The notes under the pieces are model-generated. The model was not told where the DNA came from. It made no database searches and saw only the letters and a list, made by a program, of their open reading frames with translations. DNA of 51,679 nt from positions 1-51,679 of the forward strand of contig CANJQH010000019.1 in the NCBI GenBank assembly GCA_947476335.1. Direction: 5' to 3'. The stretch comes from Anaerolineae bacterium (GTDB taxonomy: Bacteria > Chloroflexota > Anaerolineae > J036 > Brachytrichaceae). Of the stretch, positions 34,580 through 41,878 are shown piece after piece; the stretch's first letter is position 1, and each line of letters opens with the position of its first letter. Made by a program: the position numbers and the translations under genes.

Positions 34580-35740
34580 TTAGTCGGCCGTCACTGCTTG
34601 GCGCTTCTCCCAGCCCTCGCGAAAGAGCGGGATGAAATTGTTCGGGTTGTAGGGATGCTTGGCGATCTCCTCGTAATTGAGGTCGGCGCCCCAGCCGGGC
34701 AGGTTTTCATCGACGGTGATGTGGCCGTCGATGACCTTCACCTGGTTGGTGAGGATGTGCTGGCTCCAGTCGTCGTTGAAGTCGTCGAAGATTTCGTGCA
34801 GGAAAAAATTCGGCGTTGAAGTATTCAGGTGTGCGCAGGCGAGCGAGCAGAGCGGGCCCTGCGCGCTGTGCGGTGCGGTGACGCCGTAGAACGAATTGAC
34901 CATGCCACAAATTTGCTTGGCGGCAGTCATACCGAGATTCTGCGGCTCGAGCTGAATGATGTGCACGGCGTTGTGCTGCAGCAGTTCGGCGAACTGATCG
35001 CGGCAGTAGAAATCTTCGCCGCAGGCGATCGGCACCGGGCTGCGTTTCGCGACCTCGACCATCGAAGAAATGCGCTGCGGCGGCACCGGCGCTTCGAGCC
35101 ACGTCGGCTTGTACTTGGCGATAGCGTCGGCGAACTGCAGCGCAGTGTGCACGGAGAAGCGGTTGTGCGCTTCGACGAGCACATCGACTTTGGGGCCGAC
35201 CGCGTCGCGCACGGCGGCGACGATATCAACGGCCAGGTCGAAGTCGGAGATATCCTCCATGATGCGCCAGGCCGGACCGAAGGGATCAAACTTGAGCGCG
35301 GTATAGCCTTTCTGAACGACGAGCTTGGCCTTCTCGTGGAAGCTCTCGGGCGTGCGCGGGCCGCGGTACCAGCCGTTGGCGTAGGCGCGCAGGCGGTTGT
35401 GGCAGCGCCCGCCGAGCAGCTTGTAGACGGGCACATTGAGCGCTTTGCCCATGATGTCCCAGCATGCGTACTCGATGCCGCTGAGGGCGGCGCCGTGAAT
35501 CTGGCCGCCGTCGGAATAGAAATCGCGCCACAGGCGCAGCGAATGCTGTTCGACGTCGAACGGATCCTTGCCGATTACGAAGCGCTTCAGTTCATGAATC
35601 GCTGCCTCGCTTGCTTTGGCGAAACCATTGACTGTGGCTTCGCCGATACCGTGAATGCCTTCGTCCGTTTCGACGCGCGTGAACACCCAGTTCTTCCAAG
35701 GGTTCCCGACGATGTAGGTTTTGATGTCTGTGATTTTCAT
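34580..35740 (-). CDS. Enolase-superfamily sugar-acid dehydratase (galactonate dehydratase-like)
   Basis: A 386-aa member of the mandelate racemase branch. It starts MKITDIKTYIVGNPWKNWVFTRVETDEGIHGIGEAT and has the capping domain followed by the barrel: ALKFDPFG, DVLVEAHNRFSVHTA, WLEAPVPPQ and CGEDFYCRDQF, the successive metal ligands and acid-base residues of the family. The pairing with a divergent KDPG-type aldolase suggests conversion of an aldonate to a 2-keto-3-deoxy acid, as DgoD does with D-galactonate; the exact sugar acid cannot be read from sequence. ATG 35740 is chosen because homology begins there. Confidence 0.85.
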   Translation of the reverse strand: MKITDIKTYIVGNPWKNWVFTRVETDEGIHGIGEATVNGFAKASEAAIHELKRFVIGKDPFDVEQHSLRLWRDFYSDGGQIHGAALSGIEYACWDIMGKALNVPVYKLLGGRCHNRLRAYANGWYRGPRTPESFHEKAKLVVQKGYTALKFDPFGPAWRIMEDISDFDLAVDIVAAVRDAVGPKVDVLVEAHNRFSVHTALQFADAIAKYKPTWLEAPVPPQRISSMVEVAKRSPVPIACGEDFYCRDQFAELLQHNAVHIIQLEPQNLGMTAAKQICGMVNSFYGVTAPHSAQGPLCSLACAHLNTSTPNFFLHEIFDDFNDDWSQHILTNQVKVIDGHITVDENLPGWGADLNYEEIAKHPYNPNNFIPLFREGWEKRQAVTAD

Positions 35741-35834
35741 CCAGGCAAGTATGCACCGGGTACTACAAAATTTAACATGACGTCTGAATCTTCGATGAAT
35801 GCCCAGCGAAAACTTCAGCGAAAATAGCACCATC

Positions 35835-36458
35835 ATGAACGCACAACAGGCAAAGGACTTCATCGCCAAGGGCAAGGTCATCGCGATTCTGCGCGGCGAC
35901 TACGTGGGCTGGTTTGCGCGCATCGCCGAGGCGTTGGCGGAGAGCGGCGTCACGGCGATGGAAATTACGCTGAATTCGGCGCAGGCGGAGCAGGGCATCG
36001 CCGAAATGCGGCGCGTGCTGGGCGACGCATTTCTCATCGGCGCCGGCACCGTGTTGAACGAGGCGCAGGCGCGGTCGGCGGTCGATGCCGGTGCGCAGTT
36101 CATCGTGGCGCCGAATACGAACTATGGCGTGTTGCGCTTCTGCCGCGAGCGCGATCTGTGTTCGGTGCCCGGCGCGTATACGCCGACCGAAATTATGAAC
36201 GCCGTCGATGCCGGCGCCACACTGGTGAAGCTTTTCCCGGCCGAGCTGGGCTATTTCAAGAACGTGCGTGCACCGCTCGATCAGGTGTCGTTTGTGACGA
36301 CGGGTGGCGTGACCCCAGAGAATGCGACGGATTTCATCAAGGCTGGCGCAGTCGGTGTGGGCATGGGCAGCGCGCTGATCGGCCCGTACGTCAAGCAGGA
36401 CGGCGGCATTGCGGAAATGAAGCGGCGTGCTCAGGTGCTGATCGCGTCACTTTCTTAA
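35835..36458 (+). CDS. 2-keto-3-deoxy-(phospho)sugar-acid aldolase (KDPG/KDPGal family)
   Basis: A 207-aa class I aldolase. The Schiff-base lysine is Lys132 in LVKLFPAE and the catalytic Glu43 lies in AMEITLNS; GAGTVLNEAQ and TTGGVTPENATDFIKAGAVGVGMGS are family signatures. It would cleave 2-keto-3-deoxy-6-phospho-gluconate or -galactonate to pyruvate and glyceraldehyde 3-phosphate. Its divergent neighbour makes the 2-keto-3-deoxy acid, so the pair probably serves one aldonate pathway; no kinase gene is adjacent. ATG 35835 is used because upstream in-frame codons lack homology. The two genes share a 94-bp divergent promoter region. Confidence 0.88.
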   Translation: MNAQQAKDFIAKGKVIAILRGDYVGWFARIAEALAESGVTAMEITLNSAQAEQGIAEMRRVLGDAFLIGAGTVLNEAQARSAVDAGAQFIVAPNTNYGVLRFCRERDLCSVPGAYTPTEIMNAVDAGATLVKLFPAELGYFKNVRAPLDQVSFVTTGGVTPENATDFIKAGAVGVGMGSALIGPYVKQDGGIAEMKRRAQVLIASLS

Positions 36459-36475
36459 ATTCGTCTAAAAAGAAC

Positions 36476-36504
36476 TTGACAGACGTCTTTAAATTCGATA
36501 TATT
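36476..36504 (+). promoter_or_regulatory. Sigma70-type promoter for tRNA-Phe
   Basis: TTGACA at 36476-36481 and TATATT at 36499-36504 are separated by 17 bp, 15 bp upstream of the mature tRNA-Phe 5' end. Confidence 0.85.
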
Positions 36505-36519
36505 TACGCCCGCTCAGAT

Positions 36520-36592
36520 GCCAATGTAGCTCAGCTGGTAGAGCACACGACTGAAAATCGTGGGGTCGTCGGTTCAATCCCGACCGTTGGCA
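36520..36592 (+). tRNA. tRNA-Phe (anticodon GAA)
   Basis: A 73-nt cloverleaf beginning GCCAATG and ending CGTTGGC-A. The anticodon arm ACGACTGAAAATCGT gives GAA. The T arm contains GGTTCAATCCC. CCA is not encoded. Confidence 0.95.
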
Positions 36593-36597
36593 TTGGG

Positions 36598-36626
36598 TGG
36601 ACCGGTGGGAAAAAGCAGTGTATACT
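36598..36626 (+). promoter_or_regulatory. Probable promoter for tRNA-Gly
   Basis: TGGACC at 36598-36603, a 17-bp spacer and TATACT at 36621-36626 stand 11 bp before the tRNA-Gly gene. Confidence 0.6.
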
Positions 36627-36637
36627 TCGGTCCGTTC

Positions 36638-36709
36638 GCGGGAGTGGCTCAGTGGTAGAGCGATTCCTTGCCAAGGAATAGGTCGCGGGTTCAAATCCCG
36701 TCTCCCGCT
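36638..36709 (+). tRNA. tRNA-Gly (anticodon GCC)
   Basis: A 72-nt cloverleaf from GCGGGAG to CTCCCGC-T. The anticodon arm ATTCCTTGCCAAGGAAT gives GCC. It is followed by a hairpin GGGCGCAC-GCAA-GTGCGCCC (36712-36731), which may help processing or termination. Confidence 0.95.
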
Positions 36710-36741
36710 TTGGGCGCACGCAAGTGCGCCCTTTGTGTTCC

Positions 36742-36814
36742 GGGCCTGTAGCGCAGTTGGGAGCGCGCCTCAATCGCACTGAGGAGGTCAAGGGTTCGAT
36801 TCCCTTCAGGTCCA
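36742..36814 (+). tRNA. tRNA-Ala (anticodon CGC)
   Basis: A 73-nt cloverleaf from GGGCCTG to CAGGTCC-A. The anticodon arm CCTCAATCGCACTGAGG gives CGC. The acceptor stem has the G3-U70 wobble pair that defines alanine identity. Confidence 0.92.
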
Positions 36815-36817
36815 CTC

Positions 36818-36848
36818 AAGCGCATGTCAAAAGACATGCGCTTTTTGT
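36818..36848 (+). terminator. Rho-independent terminator after tRNA-Ala
   Basis: AAGCGCATGTC-AAAA-GACATGCGCTT forms an 11-bp stem, followed by TTTGTTTTT. Confidence 0.9.
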
Positions 36849-36878
36849 TTTTCTGTTGATACGTTGAATCGGCCGTGG

Positions 36879-37046
36879 TTAATCAGCAAATTGTTGGTAT
36901 GTTTCGGCCAACGCTGTGACGGTTTCCTGCACGCGTGTGCGAACCTCTGCGTCGGCGATGTCCGGCGGGCTCGGCAACAGGGGAGCGCGCAGACAGTGCG
37001 TAGGCGCCTAGCACGCACTTCTGCTCAGCGAACTTCGGCTCACCGC
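36879..37046 (-). pseudogene. C-terminal remnant resembling a DapA/KDG-aldolase-family protein
   Basis: On the minus strand GEPKFAEQKCVLGAY is followed, after a +1 shift, by LRAPLLPSPPDIADAEVR and a further segment ending QQFAD-stop at 36879. This looks like the final ~50 residues of dihydrodipicolinate synthase-type aldolases, which end with a helix then an R-x-P-L-x-P segment. Nothing upstream extends the homology. The fragment is short and the family call is tentative. Confidence 0.45.
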
Positions 37047-37097
37047 AAGAAAAAAAGGGGATGGGGTTATACGCCGTCCACATACAATCCATTCGTC

Positions 37098-38024
37098 ATG
37101 AATTGGATTATTGATACCGACGCCGGTGTGGACGATGCGATCGGCATTGCCATGCCCTTCGTACCTGGGCGATACCCTGACTTTAAACTGATCGCGATTA
37201 CCACGGTGGCTGGCAACGTGCCGCTGCACAAAGTGAACGTGAACGTGGGCGCCGTACTCGAGTTGCTGCAGCAGCCGATGCCGTTTTATGCAGGCTGTGA
37301 CCGGCCGCTGGTTGAACCGTATGTGGATGCGGCGGATTTTCACGGTGACGACGGGCTGGGCGATGGCGGTTTGTCGCACACTGTGCGGCAGCCGGAGGCC
37401 GAACATGCGGCGCTGGCGCTGGTGCGTCTGGCGCGTGAATATGCCGGCCATTTTTCTGTGATTGCGCTCGGGCCGTTGACGAACATCGCGCTGGCCTGCA
37501 ACCTTGATCGCGAATTTGCGCACAACGTGAGCCGGCTGGTGATCATGGGCGGCGCATGGCGCGGGCAGGGAAATCAGAGCAGCGCCGCGGAGTTCAACTT
37601 CGCCATCGACCCGGAATCGGCGAAGGTGGTGTTCGAGCGGTTCGATGCGCGTGTGGAGCTGTTGCCGTGGGAGACGTCATTGGATTGCATGTATTCATTT
37701 GAGCGTTTCGATGCAGTGGCGAAGACCGGCACGGCGCGCGCACATTTTTTGAATCAGATGGTTGCAAAGCTCAACATCAAGATGCGCGAGCAGTTCAAAC
37801 TCGCTGGCTTTCCGATGCCTGATCCGCTCGCCGTGGCCGTGGCGCTCGATCCGACGCTGATCCGTGGCGAGCGCGTGGCACGCGTAAAGGTCGACGTTGG
37901 TCATGATGCCGGGCGGGCGCTGTCGACGCTGGAGTTTCGCCGTGCGCATCCGAATACGCGCGTGGTGGTGGACATGGATTACGAGCGCGCGTTCGAGATG
38001 ATCGACGCAGCGTGGAGTGTGTGA
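37098..38024 (+). CDS. Nucleoside hydrolase
   Basis: A 308-aa enzyme cleaving the N-glycosidic bond of nucleosides to give base and ribose. The calcium-binding signature is at the start, IIDTDAGVDDA (Asp6, Asp8, Asp12, Asp13). FSVIALGPLTNIALA, VIMGGAWRGQGNQSSAAEFNFAIDPESA and PDPLAVAVALDP are family blocks. ATG 37098 is chosen because the signature follows directly. It lies 30 bp upstream of an amidohydrolase gene, and a nucleoside-type ABC importer follows further on, pointing to purine or pyrimidine nucleoside salvage. IunH-like specificity cannot be predicted. Confidence 0.9.
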   Translation: MNWIIDTDAGVDDAIGIAMPFVPGRYPDFKLIAITTVAGNVPLHKVNVNVGAVLELLQQPMPFYAGCDRPLVEPYVDAADFHGDDGLGDGGLSHTVRQPEAEHAALALVRLAREYAGHFSVIALGPLTNIALACNLDREFAHNVSRLVIMGGAWRGQGNQSSAAEFNFAIDPESAKVVFERFDARVELLPWETSLDCMYSFERFDAVAKTGTARAHFLNQMVAKLNIKMREQFKLAGFPMPDPLAVAVALDPTLIRGERVARVKVDVGHDAGRALSTLEFRRAHPNTRVVVDMDYERAFEMIDAAWSV

Positions 38025-38054
38025 TGCGCTGCGGGCGCGGAGGGGTGTATTTTT

Positions 38055-39380
38055 ATGGGACGAATGTTGCTGCGTGCGGCGCAGGTATTGACGATGGACG
38101 GCAGTGGCGAGTTGATTCACGACGGCGCAGTGTTGATCCACGACGGCGTGATCGAGGCAGTCGGTCCGGCGACGCAGGTGATGATTGTGGCTGGAGCTGC
38201 GGCGATCGAGACGATCGATCTGGGCCGACGCTTGTTGATGCCGGGGCTGATCAACGCGCACACGCATACGCCGATGACGCTGTTTCGTGGGCTTTCGGAA
38301 GGGTATTCGCTGCTGACGCTGGAGGGCTGGGTGCACGGCATCCGTGACTGGGAGTTGGTGATGACGCCGGACATGGTGCCGCCGGCGGTGAGTGTTTCGT
38401 GCGGCGAAATGATTCGCACCGGCACGACATGTTTCGCCGATCAGTACTTTTACATGGACCGCATCGTGCCGGCGGTGCGCGCGAGTGGCCTGCGCGCGGC
38501 ATTGGCGTATGGCGTGGTTGAGGTGGGTGATGACAACGCGCACGACTGGGCGATTCGCGCCACGGGCGAATTTCTTGACTCGCTGCGTGGTGATGCACGG
38601 TTGAGCGGATGGATTGGTCCGCATGCGTTTTTTGTGGACAACCAGATTTCCACGATTCGCGCCGAGCTGGCGCTGGCTGATCGTTTCGCTACCGGCCTGC
38701 ACATTCACTTGTCCACATCGAGTGAAGAGGACGACTACTGTCAGCTGCACTACGGGCGCAGTGCGGTGCAGCAGATGCGCGAGATCGGCGTGCTGGAGCG
38801 GCGGCTGATCGCAGCGCACTGCCTGACGATTCCGTTCGAAGATTTCCCAACGCTGGCGGATGCGCCGTTTACGGCGCTGATTGCGCCGTCATCGTGCATG
38901 CGCGCGGGCAAAACTGCGGCGCCGCTGAAGCGCATGCTGCAGGAAGGCATCGCCGTCGCACTCGGTACTGACAACGTCACCGCGAACAATTCGTACGACA
39001 TGTTCAAAGAGATGCAGATGCTGGGCAAGCTGTCGAGCTACCGCGAGGGCGAGCCGAACCCGGTGTCGGCACACACGATCGTGGAGATGGCGACGATTCG
39101 CGCGGCGCGTGCGCTCGGCCTTGAATCGACGACCGGCTCACTCACCGTCGGCAAGCGCGCCGACATGATTGCGCTGGATCTCGACGAGATCGGGTGGGGG
39201 CCGTCGTCGCAGGATGTGTATACGGCGCTGGTGTATTCGATCAGCGGCCTGCACGTGACCGATACGATGGTCGATGGTGCATGGCTGATGCGCGACCGAC
39301 GGCTGCTCAGCGTGGACTACGCGGCGGCGAGCGCCGGGCTGGAAGAGGCGCTGCAGGAGCTGCGGCTGAGAAGAAAATAG
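38055..39380 (+). CDS. Amidohydrolase, nucleoside/base deaminase type (MtaD/TrzN family)
   Basis: A 441-aa metal-dependent hydrolase. Metal ligands are visible: MPGLINAHTHTPMTLFRG, GLHIHLSTSSEE, LIAAHCLTIPFED and ALGTDNVTANNSYDMF; the C-terminal part has TTGSLTVGKRADMIALDLDE. The pattern fits the MTA/SAH deaminase, guanine deaminase and triazine hydrolase subgroup. Next to a nucleoside hydrolase, deamination of adenosine-like or guanine-like compounds is the likely job (inference). It follows the hydrolase by 30 bp with ATG at 38055, so the two are probably one operon. A MITE follows the stop codon. Confidence 0.86.
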   Translation: MGRMLLRAAQVLTMDGSGELIHDGAVLIHDGVIEAVGPATQVMIVAGAAAIETIDLGRRLLMPGLINAHTHTPMTLFRGLSEGYSLLTLEGWVHGIRDWELVMTPDMVPPAVSVSCGEMIRTGTTCFADQYFYMDRIVPAVRASGLRAALAYGVVEVGDDNAHDWAIRATGEFLDSLRGDARLSGWIGPHAFFVDNQISTIRAELALADRFATGLHIHLSTSSEEDDYCQLHYGRSAVQQMREIGVLERRLIAAHCLTIPFEDFPTLADAPFTALIAPSSCMRAGKTAAPLKRMLQEGIAVALGTDNVTANNSYDMFKEMQMLGKLSSYREGEPNPVSAHTIVEMATIRAARALGLESTTGSLTVGKRADMIALDLDEIGWGPSSQDVYTALVYSISGLHVTDTMVDGAWLMRDRRLLSVDYAAASAGLEEALQELRLRRK

Positions 39381-39395
39381 AGAGTCAGAGTAAGG

Positions 39396-39507
39396 GTAAC
39401 TACTCAGGCCCAAATCAGTATTTCCCGCGAAACACACTATTCTCTCCCCCGAAGGGGGCGAGAATAGTGTGTTTCGCGTTGGAAAAATGGCTGGCCTGAG
39501 TAGTTAC
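39396..39507. mobile_element. MITE copy with perfect 8-bp target duplication
   Basis: A 112-bp element, forward orientation, with perfect GAGTAAGG duplications at 39388-39395 and 39508-39515. The right duplication forms part of the Shine-Dalgarno region of the next gene (TAAGGAG). Confidence 0.96.
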
Positions 39508-39526
39508 GAGTAAGGAGAAATTTGAA

Positions 39527-40078
39527 ATGTTTGATCCATGGACGAAGACAAAGACGATCCGCGGGTTTGCCGCGGACGAAGTGATTTCGGCGATGCAGAA
39601 GGAAATTCGGCGCGGGCGCGTTGAGAACGCGGCGTTGCTGGCGTACGAGATGGCGACGACGAGCCGCGAGCTGGAGCAGAAGATGTGGGATCGGCTGTGC
39701 GTGATCTCAGTGGAGGACATCGGCTTCGGTGACGTGACGGCGCCGGTGTTGATTGAATCTTTGGACCGGCTGCGGCAGCGATTTCAGTATGGCGAAGGGG
39801 ATCGCACCGTGTTCGCCATTCACGCAGTGCGATTCCTGGCGACGCGCACGAAGGACCGGAGCAGCGACGAGATGTTGAACTGGATGCGTATGGAATCTGC
39901 GCGTGGCGGTGCGCTGCCGGAGGTGCCGGATTACGCCCTCGATATGCACACTGAGCGCGGCCAGACGCTGGGGCGCACGGTGCGCGATTTCTGGCTTGAA
40001 GGGTCGCGTGTGTCGCCCGAACTGGAAGGTCGTGAGCAGACATGGCGTGCGCGCATCACGGCGATTTTGGAATTGTGA
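39527..40078 (+). CDS. Stand-alone protein resembling the C-terminal domain of RarA/MgsA
   Basis: A 183-aa soluble protein: MFDPWTKTKTIRGFAADEVISAMQKEIRRGRVENAALLAYEMATTSRELEQKMWDRLCVISVEDIG is the start. The RGRVENAALLAYEM and RLCVISVEDIG blocks resemble the tetramerisation/C-terminal domain of the replication-associated AAA+ protein RarA (MgsA), in which two-step helices end in a SAEDIG motif. No AAA+ module is present, so this is either a separate small family or a domain acting with a partner. TAAGGAG lies 11 nt upstream of ATG 39527. Confidence 0.65.
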   Translation: MFDPWTKTKTIRGFAADEVISAMQKEIRRGRVENAALLAYEMATTSRELEQKMWDRLCVISVEDIGFGDVTAPVLIESLDRLRQRFQYGEGDRTVFAIHAVRFLATRTKDRSSDEMLNWMRMESARGGALPEVPDYALDMHTERGQTLGRTVRDFWLEGSRVSPELEGREQTWRARITAILEL

Positions 40079-40130
40079 ATTTGGAATTGTGAAAAAAAAT
40101 ACAGAGCATGTGTGTGCCCCAAAGGTGGAT

Positions 40131-40175
40131 GTACCGATGGATGTACTGATAGATGTACTGATGGATGTACTGAAT
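40131..40175 (+). repeat. 12-bp tandem repeat
   Basis: Imperfect copies of GATGTACTGATG (about four) occur between the RarA-like gene and the BMP leader. Just upstream, TTTGGAATTGTGAA is repeated twice (40066-40093). Confidence 0.8.
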
Positions 40176-40207
40176 GAAGCTGTGCGAAAGGTAAAAAAAC
40201 GCATGCC

Positions 40208-40279
40208 TATAATCGCCTCGTGCGATCGGATTTTCCTTGCCGAAGGATGCGATCGTTAAACAGCGGATTCTAGAAATTC
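40208..40279 (+). promoter_or_regulatory. TATAAT box and structured leader of the first BMP gene, split by a MITE
   Basis: TATAAT at 40208-40213 is followed by a segment with a TCCTT-GCCG-AAGGA hairpin (40234-40247). TCGG at 40226-40229 can pair with CCGA at 40240-40243 in the loop region, a possible pseudoknot; CGATCG at 40223-40228 can instead pair with 40250-40255. The same plan recurs before the second BMP gene. A MITE and an R2 repeat now separate this leader from the coding region. Confidence 0.45.
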
Positions 40280-40391
40280 GTAACTACTCAGGCCCAAATC
40301 AGTATTTCCCGGCAAACACACTATTCTCTCCCCCGAAGGGGGAGAGAATAGTGTGTTTCGCGTTGGAAAAATGGCTGGCCTGAGTAGTTAC
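40280..40391. mobile_element. MITE copy with perfect 8-bp target duplication
   Basis: A 112-bp element, forward orientation, flanked by AGAAATTC at 40272-40279 and 40392-40399. It is followed immediately by an R2 repeat. Confidence 0.96.
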
Positions 40392-40399
40392 AGAAATTC

Positions 40400-40493
40400 T
40401 AAGTGAGTCGCCAAAAGTTCTGGCGGCAGATTCGCCTCCCCCGCTTTGCAGGGGAGCCGAATCTGCCGGACAAAACTTATGGACAGGAACTTA
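40400..40493. repeat. R2 hairpin repeat, copy B
   Basis: The 94-bp element TAAGTGAGTCGCC..GACAGGAACTTA begins right after the target duplication of the MITE. The central hairpin has the loop GCTTTGCA. Confidence 0.9.
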
Positions 40494-40543
40494 GAGATCT
40501 GAGAAGAGATCTGAGAAGAGAGAGAAGAGAGAGAAGAGAAAGG
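40494..40543 (+). repeat. Purine-rich tandem repeat before the first BMP gene
   Basis: AGATCTGAGAAG occurs about twice, then GAGAGAAGA-type units. The purine-rich run reaches to within 10 nt of the ATG at 40552, and AAAGGA at its end can act as the Shine-Dalgarno sequence. Slippage here could alter expression. Confidence 0.75.
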
Positions 40544-40551
40544 ATACCCAC

Positions 40552-41661
40552 ATGAACAAGAAACTTATTCCGTGGCTGGGCGCCATTGCTGCGACGAGCC
40601 TGCTGCTTTCGGCATGCGGAGCGAAGCCGACGGCTGCGCCTGTGGCTGAGACTAAGACTGAAGTGAAAACTGCAGCGAAGCTGCGCGTGAAGCTGGTGCT
40701 GAACGGCACGCTTGGCGACAAGTCATTCTTTGACAGCGCCAAGCGCGGCATGGACATGATGACCAAAGAACTCGGTTACGAGACGAAGGTCATCGAGATG
40801 GGTTACGACCGCAACAAGTGGGAGCCTGGGCTTGAGGAAGCAGCTGCTGCGGACGACTACGACGTGCTGATCGCCGGCACCTTCGATATGGCGCCGTACA
40901 TCACGACGATCGCGCCGAAGTATCCGAACAAGAAATTCTGGACGTTTGATGCGGGTCCGGACTTTGCGAAGTGCGAAGGTGGCTGCAAGAACGTGTACGC
41001 TGTTGAGTTCAAGCAGAACGAAGGTTCGTATCTGCTCGGCATTGCAATGGGCGAGCTTGTTAAGGCGAAGACGCTGCCGAACCAAGGCGATCGCACGAAG
41101 GTCGGCATCATCGGGGGTGCAGACTTCCCGGGCATCAACGACTTCATGGTCGGCTTCAAGCACGGCTTCCGTGAGGCTGGTCTGGATCCGGAGAAGGACG
41201 TGATTGTGCAGTACGTGGGCGGCGACAACCCGTTCAGCAACCCGGCCAAGGGCAAGGAAATTGCGAAGGCGATGTATGCCCAGGGTGCGGTGCTGGTGTG
41301 GGGCGTGGCTGGTTCGTCGGGCAACGGCGCGTTTGAGGCTGCGGCTGAAGACGGCATGTATGCGCTTGGCGTGGACTCGGATCAGTATCTGACGATCCCG
41401 GATGCCAAGCAGAAGGCCACGATTGTGACCTCGATGCTGAAGAACGTCGATGCCGGCCTGCTGCGCGCGGCCAAGCTCGATGCGGCGGGCAAGCTGGGTT
41501 ACGGCGCGACCGAGCGGGTTGGCGTCGCGGATGACGCCGTCGGCGTGGCAGACAACGAAAACTATCAGAAGTTTGTGTCGAAGGACATCCAGGCCAAGGT
41601 TGCAGAAGCTGCTGCAAAAGTGAAGAGCGGTGTGACGAAGGTCGAGACTGCGTTCAAGTAA
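40552..41661 (+). CDS. BMP-family nucleoside-binding lipoprotein, copy 1
   Basis: A 369-aa lipoprotein with the signal MNKKLIPWLGAIAATSLLLSACG (lipobox LSAC, Cys22) and a short Lys/Thr/Ala-rich tether. The mature domain is of the Bmp/PnrA type: LVLNGTLGDKSFFDSAKRGM, FWTFDAGPDFAKC, NEGSYLLGIAMGELVKAKT, VGIIGGADFPGINDFMVGF and VWGVAGSSGNGAFEAAAEDGMYALGVDSDQ. Known members deliver purine nucleosides to NupOPQ-like ABC importers, whose genes follow. It is nearly identical to the next protein and arose by tandem duplication. A terminator follows the stop codon. Confidence 0.93.
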   Translation: MNKKLIPWLGAIAATSLLLSACGAKPTAAPVAETKTEVKTAAKLRVKLVLNGTLGDKSFFDSAKRGMDMMTKELGYETKVIEMGYDRNKWEPGLEEAAAADDYDVLIAGTFDMAPYITTIAPKYPNKKFWTFDAGPDFAKCEGGCKNVYAVEFKQNEGSYLLGIAMGELVKAKTLPNQGDRTKVGIIGGADFPGINDFMVGFKHGFREAGLDPEKDVIVQYVGGDNPFSNPAKGKEIAKAMYAQGAVLVWGVAGSSGNGAFEAAAEDGMYALGVDSDQYLTIPDAKQKATIVTSMLKNVDAGLLRAAKLDAAGKLGYGATERVGVADDAVGVADNENYQKFVSKDIQAKVAEAAAKVKSGVTKVETAFK

Positions 41662-41689
41662 ACTGCGGCAGAGCCGGGTGATTCTAGAA

Positions 41690-41729
41690 AATCTCCTCCA
41701 CGTCCTGGACGTGGAGGAGATTTTTATTT
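41690..41729 (+). terminator. Rho-independent terminator between the BMP genes
   Basis: AATCTCCTCCACGTC-CTG-GACGTGGAGGAGATT is a perfect 15-bp stem, followed by TTTATTT. Confidence 0.93.
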
Positions 41730-41754
41730 ATGAGCACATTTTTGTTCATGTGCA

Positions 41755-41810
41755 TATAATGTTGCCGTCGAATCGGATGATTTGCTCGCCGAAAGAGCCG
41801 TTCGACGCAT
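41755..41810 (+). promoter_or_regulatory. TATAAT box and candidate pseudoknot leader of the second BMP gene
   Basis: TATAAT at 41755-41760 precedes an outer stem CGTCGAA (41766-41772) / TTCGACG (41801-41807) and an inner stem GCTC/GAGC whose loop is GCCGAAA. TCGG at 41773-41776 is complementary to CCGA in that loop, allowing a pseudoknot. The first BMP leader shares the motifs. It matches no riboswitch class I know. Confidence 0.5.
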
Positions 41811-41878
41811 AATCCTGCAGAACGACGCAAGTCGGTCTTGCGGAGGAATAGGACCACAGTCAGTAAGGAGAGAAAGAC

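Noticed and set aside
40208-40279. Purine or preQ1 riboswitch before the BMP genes
   Set aside because: The conserved cores of those classes are absent; only a two-sequence pseudoknot possibility remains.
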